Assembly (NCBI GenBank): GCA_903938205.1
Contig: CAJACJ010000460.1
Coordinates: 1 to 9,856 of the forward strand
Reading direction: 5' to 3'
DNA: 9,856 bases
From: an uncultured bacterium
GTDB lineage: Bacteria; Planctomycetota; Phycisphaerae; Phycisphaerales; SM1A02
Under the pieces are notes generated by a model that was given only the letters and a program-made list of their open reading frames with translations, ran no database searches and had not been told where the DNA came from. This document shows positions 1 to 7,040 of the stretch, piece by piece. The position numbers were made by a program, and so were the translations under genes. How positions within the stretch are numbered: the first letter of the stretch is position 1; each line of letters opens with the position of its first letter.

Positions 1-1946
1 GTTGGAACAACCGTCTTCACTTTGATTGGAATCAGCACGGAGCGAAACGCCGAGTTGGCTGGCGTAAAGCGCACGAACTGTGTTGAAGTTCCTTCTGTTG
101 GAACGATCGATGAATCCTTCCAAGCGAAGGTGCCCGCCATTGGAAGACGCGAGAGCGCGAACTCCACTTTGCCACCCCGAAGGCTGCACTTTGAAAGCGG
201 GTTTCCACGTACCAACAAGCTGGTTTTGGGCGACTCCACAACTCGTTGGCCTTGAATGCCGCCACCATAAGAGCTACCCGCATTGGTAATAATCGGATCC
301 GCGAGATAAGGTTGAATAAGTTGCAACTGTTGTGAATACGCGGATGCGCTTGAAGGCAACGTCCAGTCCATTTCCGATATAAGGCCACCTGTGTCGCCGG
401 AATTTGGATTCCAGCAGAAGTAGGTGAAACTGATTCCAAGTTTGGAAGCATCCGTCTTCGCAGGCGCGCTATCCATGTAATCCAGCAGCGCGACCATCCA
501 CTGATTATCACTCGTAATCAGCGCTTGCGGAGTTGTTGTGGGGGCGGTACCCGCATCAATCATGGTCTGAAGGTACGCGGCGTAATCTTGGTAGCAAAAA
601 ACAGGTCCGTATGGTCCAGCACAATTCACCTGACCAAAGAGATCGCCATCTAGCCAACTTCCAAATTCGCCGGCATACAGCGGACGTGTATTAGCTTCAG
701 CGATATAACCCCATTGAGATTGCCATACCGCCTCCAAATTATTTGGATAATCAGTAGTGGAGCATTGACCATAATTGTTTGACATTGAAAACCATGGCAG
801 AGGATTTTGCGGCATATCTTTTGGGGTTAGGCCGCAAATGTAGGAAGCTGAAGCTGGATATTCATGGAACGAATACACAACTTTTTGGTTGAACTCAGTT
901 GTTCCCAAATCAATCGGCGCAAGGTCTGCGCCTTTGAGATTCTCTCCCCAATTGGTGTAATCGCATGAGCCAAAATTCAGATCCGCACTTGAGTTGGCCC
1001 ATTGCACGCCCTCAATCAGAATGAGCATTCGGGGCGCGTTAGTCAAAATTTCCACCGCGCATCGCTCCGCAGCGTAGTTCCAAGCTTGCGTGCCTTCGGC
1101 AACAGTCCACGCGCAACCGGGAGCATCTGGGTCGGTGGGATTTCCCTTGGGTTCATTAAATAGGTCGCACGCAATCACGGCGTGGTAGGGGTCGTAGGTG
1201 GCATTGTTGTAGCGTTGAGCTAGTGTGACCCATGTATTAATCCACGTGTCTTCTGTATGGTTGGCGTCGTTGGGTACGTACCACAAATATTGATTGCCAT
1301 AGTCGTCATTTTTTTGCGAGTGGCAATCCAAAATAATCTTCAAGCCCTTGCTGCCCGCGTATTTCACAAATGCATCCAAGCATTCCAGCGGAGATTTCAT
1401 AAGCGGCAACACACCATTTGCGTTCCATTGCTTCACCAGATCGTTGTTGGCTCGTACGGAGGAGTTCAGTTTTGTTTCGCCATATTCACCGTACAAGTAC
1501 GCTGGCGCGGCTGGGGACGTGCTCGTCATGTTGTCAACGGAAAACGGAACTCGGATGGTGTTAAACCCAGCCCGCGCAATGTCATCGATCATGTCTGAAT
1601 AGTCGCGGGCCCATGTGCCAGTTGGCACGCCAATACCGGTTTCAAAGCCGGAAAAATTCACGCCCGTCATTCGGCAGTAGCCGCCGGTTTGATCAACGAT
1701 TTGGTTGCCCACTGTATACAGACCGCCATAGGGATCCACTGACAAAGTGGCCGCAGGATTATTCATGGGCAATTCTTGCGGAATAAGAATTTCTTGAGGC
1801 AGGTCTATGTTGGCTGGCAGTTGTTGCGCGTTCTCACGCTTGCCGCCGGCAACTGCAAGTTGGCCCGCAAGTGTGGCTAGGGTCACGGAAAGAAGAAGCG
1901 AAAAAGATTTCAGACCGTTTTTTCCAGCAACATATTGATGTGACAT
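1..1946 (-). CDS. Secreted GH5 (subfamily 1-like) endoglucanase with C-terminal Ig-like module, partial
   Basis: An uninterrupted frame of 648 codons runs from ATG at 1946 through the left edge, so the C-terminus is missing. Residues 1-33 look like a signal peptide (basic start, hydrophobic core, AVA before GG). Residues about 85-535 match a GH5 TIM barrel: RVPFSVDN, LDCHSQ (His209), DLFNEP (acid/base Glu265), SFHEYP (His361, Tyr363), AGEFGSW (nucleophile Glu427) and WNPNSGDTGGL (Trp512). The last motif and overall order resemble Acidothermus E1-type GH5_1 cellulases, so hydrolysis of internal beta-1,4-glucan bonds outside the cell is likely. From about residue 555 the chain changes to an Ig-like module with GTFAW, IVPTEGT and VRFTPA, as in repeat-type bacterial surface domains. 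Thirteen or so cysteines suggest disulfides. Upstream AAAGAAAG is at best a weak ribosome site. The GH5 call is strong; exact substrate (cellulose, other beta-glucan) is inferred. Confidence 0.92.
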   Translation of the reverse strand, partial: MSHQYVAGKNGLKSFSLLLSVTLATLAGQLAVAGGKRENAQQLPANIDLPQEILIPQELPMNNPAATLSVDPYGGLYTVGNQIVDQTGGYCRMTGVNFSGFETGIGVPTGTWARDYSDMIDDIARAGFNTIRVPFSVDNMTSTSPAAPAYLYGEYGETKLNSSVRANNDLVKQWNANGVLPLMKSPLECLDAFVKYAGSKGLKIILDCHSQKNDDYGNQYLWYVPNDANHTEDTWINTWVTLAQRYNNATYDPYHAVIACDLFNEPKGNPTDPDAPGCAWTVAEGTQAWNYAAERCAVEILTNAPRMLILIEGVQWANSSADLNFGSCDYTNWGENLKGADLAPIDLGTTEFNQKVVYSFHEYPASASYICGLTPKDMPQNPLPWFSMSNNYGQCSTTDYPNNLEAVWQSQWGYIAEANTRPLYAGEFGSWLDGDLFGQVNCAGPYGPVFCYQDYAAYLQTMIDAGTAPTTTPQALITSDNQWMVALLDYMDSAPAKTDASKLGISFTYFCWNPNSGDTGGLISEMDWTLPSSASAYSQQLQLIQPYLADPIITNAGSSYGGGIQGQRVVESPKTSLLVRGNPLSKCSLRGGKVEFALSRLPMAGTFAWKDSSIVPTEGTSTQFVRFTPANSAFRSVLIPIKVKTVVP

Positions 1947-2033
1947 AAATCAACTTTCTTTAGTGAGAAATAGTGAACCCACGGAGGTTCGTAGTAGCAA
2001 CCGAATCCGTCGGCTCGCGGTTGACAACAAAAG

Positions 2034-2047
2034 GCTTTACGTAAAGC
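2034..2047. promoter_or_regulatory. Perfect 14-bp palindrome upstream of the cellulase gene
   Basis: GCTTTACGTAAAGC is a perfect palindrome centred about 95 bp upstream of the GH5 start codon, in the 277-bp gap between the transporter (whose 3' end faces it) and the cellulase. A symmetric site with a central CG is the usual shape for operators of LacI-type and some TetR-type regulators, and cellulase genes are often under such control. No clear -35/-10 pair was found beside it, so the role is inferred only from symmetry and position. No convincing terminator for the transporter was seen in this gap. Confidence 0.35.
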
Positions 2048-2223
2048 AATGTGAAGTCATGTTTTTGGTTTGCAGTTTTTACTTCTCAAACACGCAGTGT
2101 GAAATCGAATTCAAAAAAAGGAATCAATCGAATTGGCGACAACATACATGCCGGGACTGACTTGGCAAAATAAAAATGAAATTATTTCTAATTCACTTGT
2201 TGCAAATGCAATGCTCAATAACT

Positions 2224-3615
2224 TTATTGAAGCGCGTTCGCGTTTGAAATCACATTGCGTCGCAAGAACGGAATCAGCAGCAATCCCGGCGCGGCCGCCA
2301 CAATAGATAGTCCATAGAAGGATTGGTAATCCAAATTTTTCAACATCCAGCCGCTGAGGACGCCGATCAACGTGTTGCCAATGGCCATGACCGAGGTCAG
2401 CAGCGCGTACTGCGTTGCCGTGGCGCGCACATCGCAAATGCTCATCATGAAGGCCACAAAAGCGCACGTGGCCAAGCCGCCGCAAATGCTCTCTATAGAT
2501 AGAACAACCACAAGCGATGTCACCGGCGCGCTGGCTGGCGCAATGTGCGCGACAGTGGCGCCGTAGGTGCTGGCCAAAATCCAGAAACCAACATTGCTGA
2601 CCGCCGCCAGAATGCCGGCGATCAATAGACAGCGCGTCAAGCTCCAGCGCGCAATCATGAGTCCACCAACAATTGTTCCCACAATGCTTAGGCCCGATCC
2701 CAAACTTTGGCGCACCCATCCAATTGTTTCCGTTGAGTAGCCAAGGCCTTGCACCAACAGTGGCGACGTCATGGCGCCGCCTAACACATCGGGCAGTCGA
2801 TACAAAATTAGAAAGAAGAACAGCGCGATGAGTTTCCAGCCCCATTGGCTGGCGAAGATTTGAAATGGTTGCGTGATCGACGCGGCGAATCCCGGCGCTT
2901 GACCAACTGGGCGCGCGGGTTCGCGGCCAATGAAGATGCCGATCATGCCCACCAAAGAAACCGCAGCCAGCGCGCACACCGCAATGGCCCACGCCCACGA
3001 TTGCGTGTTTGGTGATTCGCCAAGTCGGCCCGCCAAAATCAGAACGCCCGCGCCCGCGAACAGCGATGCAAAGCGCGCGCCCGTAACCCACATGCTGGCA
3101 CCCGCGCCGAATTCGCGTGGCTGTAAAACTTCCGCGCGGTATGCGTCGCCAACAATGTCTTGCGTTGCGCCGGCAAATACCAACACGCCCAGCAAAACAA
3201 TAATCGCGTTGGGCGACATCATGCCGCCGCGGTTATCCATGTTGAGCGCCAGCGCAACAATGAGTCCAAGGCAAATCAACTGCGTTACAAAAAGCCAACT
3301 GCGGCGGCGGCCCATCCAACGTAAACCAAGAATGGAGCAGTGATCGCTTAGCGGCGCCCACAACACTTTGCATGTGTAGGGCAAGCGCGCCAATGCGATC
3401 AATCCAATGTCCACCACCGACCACTTCGCGGCGCTGGCCCATGTGGGCATGATGCTCATTGCCATTTCAAGTGGAATGCCGCCGGCGAAACCAAGCGACA
3501 ACAACACCAGCATGGTCGGTTGCATGTAGAGCGGGCGCTTTGGGAGCGGTGTTTGCATGAGCGATTGCGTTTGCGCAAATTCAGTCTGCGTGGTTGGCAC
3601 CCATGAAGAGTACAT
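2224..3615 (-). CDS. AmpG-like MFS transporter (muropeptide permease family)
   Basis: Multi-helix inner-membrane protein of the AmpG/PAT branch of the major facilitator superfamily; E. coli AmpG imports GlcNAc-anhydroMurNAc peptides for cell-wall recycling. With the start chosen here it is 463 residues, close to AmpG (about 490). Family-like landmarks are LGFAGGIPLE (41-50), IGLIALARLPYTCKVLWAPLSD (about 70-91), the cytoplasmic loop MGRRRSW (101-107) and GATQDIVGDAYRAEVL (149-164) followed by a Gly-rich helix. The frame is open 47 codons further upstream to 3756, but those codons lie in the repeat cluster and spell translated repeat (HPFCKAF), with no membrane segment; ATG at 3615 is therefore preferred, with Met20 (ATG at 3558) as an alternative. 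No Shine-Dalgarno is visible at either. Substrate is not certain: related carriers exist outside peptidoglycan recycling, and no ampD, nagZ or beta-lactamase gene is adjacent. Confidence 0.85.
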   Translation of the reverse strand: MYSSWVPTTQTEFAQTQSLMQTPLPKRPLYMQPTMLVLLSLGFAGGIPLEMAMSIMPTWASAAKWSVVDIGLIALARLPYTCKVLWAPLSDHCSILGLRWMGRRRSWLFVTQLICLGLIVALALNMDNRGGMMSPNAIIVLLGVLVFAGATQDIVGDAYRAEVLQPREFGAGASMWVTGARFASLFAGAGVLILAGRLGESPNTQSWAWAIAVCALAAVSLVGMIGIFIGREPARPVGQAPGFAASITQPFQIFASQWGWKLIALFFFLILYRLPDVLGGAMTSPLLVQGLGYSTETIGWVRQSLGSGLSIVGTIVGGLMIARWSLTRCLLIAGILAAVSNVGFWILASTYGATVAHIAPASAPVTSLVVVLSIESICGGLATCAFVAFMMSICDVRATATQYALLTSVMAIGNTLIGVLSGWMLKNLDYQSFYGLSIVAAAPGLLLIPFLRRNVISNANALQ

Positions 3616-3640
3616 GGTGGGGATTTGAATTGATGAGAAA

Positions 3641-3820
3641 GTGAAACGCTTTGCAGAATGTGTGGAACGGGTGATCTGCAACGCGCTGCTTGCAAGCGAG
3701 TGAAACGCTTTGCAGAATGGGTGGCACCAGTCGCTCAGACAACGCACCCCGCGCAAGCGGGGCTTGCGCGGGTGCTAAACTCGCTTGTGGTGCCACCCAT
3801 TCTGCGACGCGGGAATGCAT
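3641..3820. repeat. Composite hairpin repeat: two direct and one inverted ~60-bp unit
   Basis: Unit 1 (3641-3699) and unit 2 (3700-3760) start with a 25-bp block that differs at one base (begins GTGAAACGCTTTGCAGAATG, then TGTGG or GGTGG); both units also share CAACGC and end in GCAAGCG. Unit 3 (about 3762-3820) is the same unit inverted: TGGTGCCACCCATTCTGC at 3788-3805 is the exact reverse complement of 3712-3729, and the inner CCCGCGCAAGC at 3748-3758 pairs exactly with 3762-3772. The outer end of unit 3 is degraded. The arrangement resembles a REPIN or small non-autonomous palindromic element. No transposase or target-site duplication is visible in the window. It sits between the divergent starts of the AmpG-like gene and the 3969 gene, so it may influence transcription of either. 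Confidence 0.75.
3744..3775. repeat. GC-rich hairpin at the core of the repeat cluster
   Basis: GCGCAAGC at 3751-3758 pairs with GCTTGCGC at 3762-3769 around a GGG loop. The stem extends through CCC/GGG (3748-3750 with 3770-3772) and, past a single bulged C at 3747, through GCA/TGC. This gives 14 pairs in 32 nt, nested inside the outer 18-bp stem formed by 3712-3729 and 3788-3805. No T-run follows on either strand, so it is not a standard intrinsic terminator. Confidence 0.7.
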
Positions 3821-3933
3821 GTGATCAACCATACAATTGACGCAGTGCCAGAAATTTATTTATTTATTTTGTAGCAACCTTATTTATTTCGCGGAACAAT
3901 TGCAGACGTGCCTCAGAAATTCAGCACGCATTT

Positions 3934-3962
3934 TTGGATACATGCCCTAGTGCGTCTATATT
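3934..3962 (+). promoter_or_regulatory. Possible promoter for the 3969 gene, suited to a leaderless mRNA
   Basis: TATATT at 3957-3962 is a good -10 match, with TTGGAT at 3934-3939 (weak -35) 17 bp upstream. The expected transcription start, 6-7 nt after the -10, falls on or next to the ATG at 3969, and no Shine-Dalgarno is present. An AT-rich tract with four ATTT copies lies at 3854-3870 further upstream. The rest of 3821-3956 shows no gene. Confidence 0.4.
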
Positions 3963-3968
3963 GATGCA

Positions 3969-4226
3969 ATGGATACCGCTTCGTTGAAACAACGCTTGGA
4001 GCGAACACCGTTTCTACCTTTTCGAATCCACTTGGTGGACGGGCGATCTTTTGACATTTTGCGACCCGATTGGACTTTGGTCATCCCTCCGTTTCGCCGG
4101 GTCTTTATTGCCCGTCCGCAACTTGGTCAAGGCCGTTTCTGTCCCATTGAGGAGATTGATGTGATGTTTATCACCAGCCTTGAGGAGCTTCCACCGGCGC
4201 AAGAGAATGATTCCGCCGCGGCGTGA
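3969..4226 (+). CDS. Small conserved-type protein of unknown function
   Basis: An 85-residue soluble protein without signal peptide or membrane helix. It opens with LKQRLERTPFLPFRIHLVDGRSFDILRPDW and continues with a beta-rich pattern ending in IEEIDVMFITSLEEL. The layout (short amphipathic start, PF.PFR.hL.DGR.f.v..P.., then a final IdvlhI strand) recalls small uncharacterised proteins that I associate with Planctomycetes and Verrucomicrobia; this is recollection, not a search result. The last 10 residues (PAQENDSAAA) look disordered. The DUF4239-like gene starts 20 nt after its stop, so the two may be co-transcribed. No catalytic residues are evident and no function is proposed. Confidence 0.72.
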   Translation: MDTASLKQRLERTPFLPFRIHLVDGRSFDILRPDWTLVIPPFRRVFIARPQLGQGRFCPIEEIDVMFITSLEELPPAQENDSAAA

Positions 4227-4246
4227 TTCAGTAAACTCAAACGCAG

Positions 4247-5071
4247 ATGCATCTTTCAACAACTATGTTCGTCGCTGATCTGAATCTTTTTGGTTACACC
4301 ATGCGCGAGTTCGTGGTCGACGGGGGGATCTGCTTGGTGGCCGTGGTTGTTGGGGTTGTGGCCAATGTGATTGGCTACCAAATCATGCGGCGCGCGGCGG
4401 GTGACGCTTCTATTCCTAGGTTGGCGGATGGTCTTGTGGCTGGCCTAGTTGGCTTGTTGTGTTTTTTGCTGGGGCTCACTTTAAATGATGCGCGCGAGAA
4501 CTACATTCGCGCGATTCAATCTGCCACTGAAGAGGCGCTGCAATGTCGATTGCTGTATCAAGACTTTAGCGTTCTTGCCAAGCTGAATGATGGCGAACAA
4601 AGCGCCAACGCACAAAAGCTTACGCATGAATATGTTCAGAACGTGATTGATCAGGAATGGCCGCAGTTGGGTGAAGCAACACCGCGACTGAATGAGAAGG
4701 CTGGAATTTTGTTGACGCAAATGCGTCTGGCGCTGAACCCGACTGGTGGAACATTTTTAAGCACCCGCACATGGACGGGCTTGGGCACTGTGGAACATTT
4801 GCGCGAATCGCGCCTGCGATTTGCCATGGAGCAATCTCCCAATGGATTTTGGATCATTATTGCAACGCTGCTTGCTATGAGTTGCGGATTGATGGGCTCG
4901 GTGGCGCCAACCAAAATGCGGCTGATTTTAATCGCAACATTTTGCCTGGGCATTGGAGTTGTGTGCGTGTTGATTGACGAGTACGAGAAGCCCTACGGAG
5001 GATGGATTGCCATTGACGCACAAAGCATTTTCTTGCCCAGTGAAATGAGCGCGGCTATTCCGCCGGCGTGA
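4247..5071 (+). CDS. DUF4239-like four-helix membrane protein
   Basis: A 274-residue protein with hydrophobic segments at about 26-45, 62-79, 200-219 and 225-243. Helices 1-2 and 3-4 form two hairpins flanking a long polar, largely helical region (80-198) rich in Glu, Gln and Arg. This pair-loop-pair layout, the LNDARENYIRAIQSATEEA stretch directly after helix 2 and the closing DEYEKPYGGWIAIDAQ fit the DUF4239 (bestrophin-like) family, whose members typically end in a PF.G.i.v motif; here it reads PYGGWIAI. The family's function is not established, so no role is assigned. Start is ATG at 4247; Met7 (4265) and Met19 (4301) are possible. No Shine-Dalgarno precedes 4247; TAAACT at 4232-4237 is a weak -10-like hexamer. 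The family match is from memory of its pattern; the membrane topology is read directly. Confidence 0.78.
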   Translation: MHLSTTMFVADLNLFGYTMREFVVDGGICLVAVVVGVVANVIGYQIMRRAAGDASIPRLADGLVAGLVGLLCFLLGLTLNDARENYIRAIQSATEEALQCRLLYQDFSVLAKLNDGEQSANAQKLTHEYVQNVIDQEWPQLGEATPRLNEKAGILLTQMRLALNPTGGTFLSTRTWTGLGTVEHLRESRLRFAMEQSPNGFWIIIATLLAMSCGLMGSVAPTKMRLILIATFCLGIGVVCVLIDEYEKPYGGWIAIDAQSIFLPSEMSAAIPPA

Positions 5072-5156
5072 TCAGGTAGATGCGTTAATGCGCGCGAGTG
5101 TGGATGCCGCGATGATTGCAGGACAAATGCGGCAATTTTGCGCGAAGTAGCGTGGC

Positions 5157-5162
5157 TAAGAT
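5157..5162 (+). promoter_or_regulatory. umuD: Possible -10 element just upstream of umuD
   Basis: TAAGAT ends 6 nt before the GTG start at 5169, placing the expected transcription start on the start codon. No matching -35 was found. In 5072-5168 I see neither an E. coli-type LexA box (CTGT-N8-ACAG) nor a Gram-positive GAAC-N4-GTTC site; other phyla use different boxes, so this does not exclude SOS control. Confidence 0.3.
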
Positions 5163-5168
5163 TGACGC

Positions 5169-5627
5169 GTGCCAAGTAAGTCCCGCAATGACATAGTCGC
5201 GCCCGCGCGTGCCGCGAAATTGCGCGCGGTGAAAACCAATGTGCACTTGCCATTTTTTGGTTGCTCGGTGTCGTGCGGGTTTCCAAGTCCCGCCGACGAT
5301 TACATAGAGAAGAAGCTTGACCTAAATGAATACTTGATCGACAAGCCGGCCGCCACTTTCTTTGTGCGCGTGTCGGGCGATTCCATGATTGGCGCGGGCA
5401 TTCACCCTGACGATCTTCTTATTGTGGATCGCTCCAAGGAGCCCAAGAATAAATGCATTGTGCTGGCCATTGTCAACGGCGATTTCACGGTGAAGCGCTA
5501 CACGTCTCGCGGCGGAAAAATTATTTTGAAGGCGGAGAATCCCGCGCATGCGGACATTGCCATTGTGGACGGTATGCAATTTGAAGTGGTGGGTGTATGC
5601 ACGAACGTGATCCACAATCTCAAGTGA
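5169..5627 (+). CDS. umuD: UmuD, LexA-fold self-cleaving subunit of DNA polymerase V
   Basis: UmuD undergoes RecA-stimulated self-cleavage to UmuD', which partners UmuC in translesion synthesis during the SOS response. The 152-residue product carries the cleavage site SCGFPSPADDY (Cys36-Gly37), the nucleophile Ser72 in SGDSM and the general base Lys109 in FTVKR. The 37-residue Ser-Lys spacing equals that of E. coli UmuD (Ser60/Lys97), and the Cys-Gly to Ser distance also matches. There is no N-terminal DNA-binding domain, which separates it from LexA. The N-terminal arm is about 12 residues longer than in E. coli and basic. Start is GTG at 5169; a later in-frame GTG at 5229 would remove 20 residues and give a shorter arm. 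It overlaps umuC at its 3' end, which indicates coupled expression. Confidence 0.93.
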   Translation: MPSKSRNDIVAPARAAKLRAVKTNVHLPFFGCSVSCGFPSPADDYIEKKLDLNEYLIDKPAATFFVRVSGDSMIGAGIHPDDLLIVDRSKEPKNKCIVLAIVNGDFTVKRYTSRGGKIILKAENPAHADIAIVDGMQFEVVGVCTNVIHNLK

Positions 5628-6967
5628 GCGACGCGCATTCGCCGTGTGTTGCGAGCGCACCAATCTTCGCGTTGGTGGACGGCAATAGTTTTTATTGTTC
5701 GTGCGAGCGCGTGTTCAATCCAGCGCTCATCAATCAGCCAGTGATTGTGTTAAGCAACAACGACGGCTGCGTGATTTCGCGCACCGATGAGGCCAAAGCC
5801 ACTGGTATAAAAATGGGTGATCCGTTGCACTTGATTAGCGACATCATCAAGCGCCACCGCGTGCGCGTGTATTCATCCAACTACGCGCTGTACGGCGACA
5901 TGTCCGCGCGCATGATGACCACACTTGCGCAGTTCACGCCAGAGTTGGAGGTGTACAGCATTGATGAAGCATTCTTGTCACTTGGCGGCTTCGCGGGCCG
6001 TGACCTGACCGACTACGCGCGCGAGATTCGCCGCGTGGTGCGCCGCGATACTGGCATTCCAACCGCGATTGGAATTGGTCCAACCAAAGTTTTGGCGAAG
6101 GTTGCCAACCGCGCCGCCAAGAAAAATAAAACAAGCGGGGGCGTGTTGAATCTGTGCGATCGCGCGGCGCAGAACAGCGTGCTTGCGGAGTTCGCGGCGG
6201 CAGATGTGTGGGGCATTGGCGCGCGCAGTGCGGCCAAGTTGGCGCGCATGGGCGTGACCACCGCATTGCAATTACGCGACGCGGATGTGGACGCCGTGCA
6301 AAAGTTGCTCACCATTGTGGGGCGGCGGATTGTGTTGGAGTTGCGGGGCCAGTCATGTCTTGCGCTTGAAATGGTGCAGGAAGATCGCAAGCAAATCGTT
6401 AGTTCAAAATCATTCGGTCGGCCCGTGTACAAACTGAATGAGCTCAAGGAAGCCGTGGCGAATTACGCCACGCGCGCGTGCGAAAAGTTGCGTCGCCAGA
6501 AAAGTGCGTGCCACGTATTGAGCGTGTTTGTGCAGACCAATCGCTTTAAAGACATCGCGCAGTATTACAACAGCGCCACGGTGAACATGGGAACGGGTAC
6601 CGCCAGTACCACTCGTTTGATTGCAGCGGCCAATGGCGCGCTTGAGACTATTTTTCGCGACGGCATTGAATATAAAAAAGCTGGCGTGATTCTTTCGGAC
6701 CTGCGCCCCGCAAGCGCCGTTGAATTTTCACTCTTTGATGACCAGCACAAGCATGCGCAAGACACCAAAGCCATGAACGTGATGGACGCCATTAACGCAC
6801 GCATGGGTCGCGACACGCTGAAGGTTGGCGCATGTGGCGCCAGTGCCCGCGCGAATATGAATGCAAGTGGCGCAGTAAAAATCGGCGCGCCCGCATGGAC
6901 TATGAAGGCCGCCATGCGCACACCGTGTTACACAACGCGCTGGCAAGATCTGCTGAAAGTTGGCTAA
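5597..6967 (+). CDS. umuC: UmuC, Y-family translesion DNA polymerase
   Basis: Catalytic subunit of DNA polymerase V, which copies past damaged template bases with UmuD'. From the ATG it is 456 residues (E. coli 422). The metal ligands are Asp28 in ALVDGNSFYCSCE and Asp123-Glu124 in YSIDEAF; SNNDGCVISR at 53-62 is a UmuC hallmark. A helix-hairpin-helix thumb follows (VWGIGARSAAKLARMG, 204-219), then the little finger (about 260-370), a degenerate beta-clamp motif EFSLF (376-380, compare QLNLF in E. coli) and the UmuC-specific tail ending RTPCYTTRWQDLLKV. The start is ambiguous: ATG 5597 gives a 31-nt overlap with umuD, whereas GTG at 5624 gives a GTGA 4-nt overlap typical of translational coupling and removes nine non-conserved residues. 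No Shine-Dalgarno decides it. All polymerase motifs are intact, so the enzyme should be active. Confidence 0.94.
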   Translation: MHERDPQSQVSDAHSPCVASAPIFALVDGNSFYCSCERVFNPALINQPVIVLSNNDGCVISRTDEAKATGIKMGDPLHLISDIIKRHRVRVYSSNYALYGDMSARMMTTLAQFTPELEVYSIDEAFLSLGGFAGRDLTDYAREIRRVVRRDTGIPTAIGIGPTKVLAKVANRAAKKNKTSGGVLNLCDRAAQNSVLAEFAAADVWGIGARSAAKLARMGVTTALQLRDADVDAVQKLLTIVGRRIVLELRGQSCLALEMVQEDRKQIVSSKSFGRPVYKLNELKEAVANYATRACEKLRRQKSACHVLSVFVQTNRFKDIAQYYNSATVNMGTGTASTTRLIAAANGALETIFRDGIEYKKAGVILSDLRPASAVEFSLFDDQHKHAQDTKAMNVMDAINARMGRDTLKVGACGASARANMNASGAVKIGAPAWTMKAAMRTPCYTTRWQDLLKVG

Positions 6968-6998
6968 TTGCGCGGCAAACGGAGCGGTTTAGAGTCGT

Positions 6999-7028
6999 TG
7001 ACTTATTTTAAAGTCACAACTCATTTTT
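6999..7028 (+). terminator. Possible weak intrinsic terminator after umuC
   Basis: TGACTT (6999-7004) pairs with AAGTCA (7011-7016) around a 6-nt AT loop, and five T residues follow at 7024-7028. The stem is short and AT-rich and the T-run starts 7 nt after it, so termination would be inefficient at best. Confidence 0.3.
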
Positions 7029-7040
7029 GCCGCCATAAAC

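Noticed and set aside
32..511. 159-codon minus-strand ORF and the plus-strand ORFs at 22-289 and 1257-1602
   Set aside because: All lie inside the GH5 gene, whose frame on the minus strand stays open from 1946 to the edge with conserved catalytic motifs.
1963..2160. 65-codon plus-strand ORF in the gap before the cellulase
   Set aside because: No recognisable domain or ribosome site, and it crosses the palindrome and regulatory gap; it looks like chance.
2170..2223. Intrinsic terminator for the transporter gene
   Set aside because: GAAAT-A-ATTTC followed by T-rich sequence on the minus strand has only a 5-bp AT stem with a one-base loop, and TTGCA-TT-TGCAA has a two-base loop; neither is a plausible terminator hairpin.
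2111..3091. 326-codon minus-strand ORF
   Set aside because: It overlaps the AmpG-like gene in another frame, its product is rich in Arg, His and Cys with no recognisable domain, and it runs past the end of the real gene; a shadow frame.
3641..3820. CRISPR array or integron attC sites
   Set aside because: Only two direct copies and one inverted copy, with related rather than unique intervening sequence, rule out CRISPR; no GTTRRRY core or integrase supports attC.
5934..6447. Minus-strand ORFs of 97-144 codons
   Set aside because: They are antisense shadows of umuC, which carries all polymerase motifs on the plus strand.
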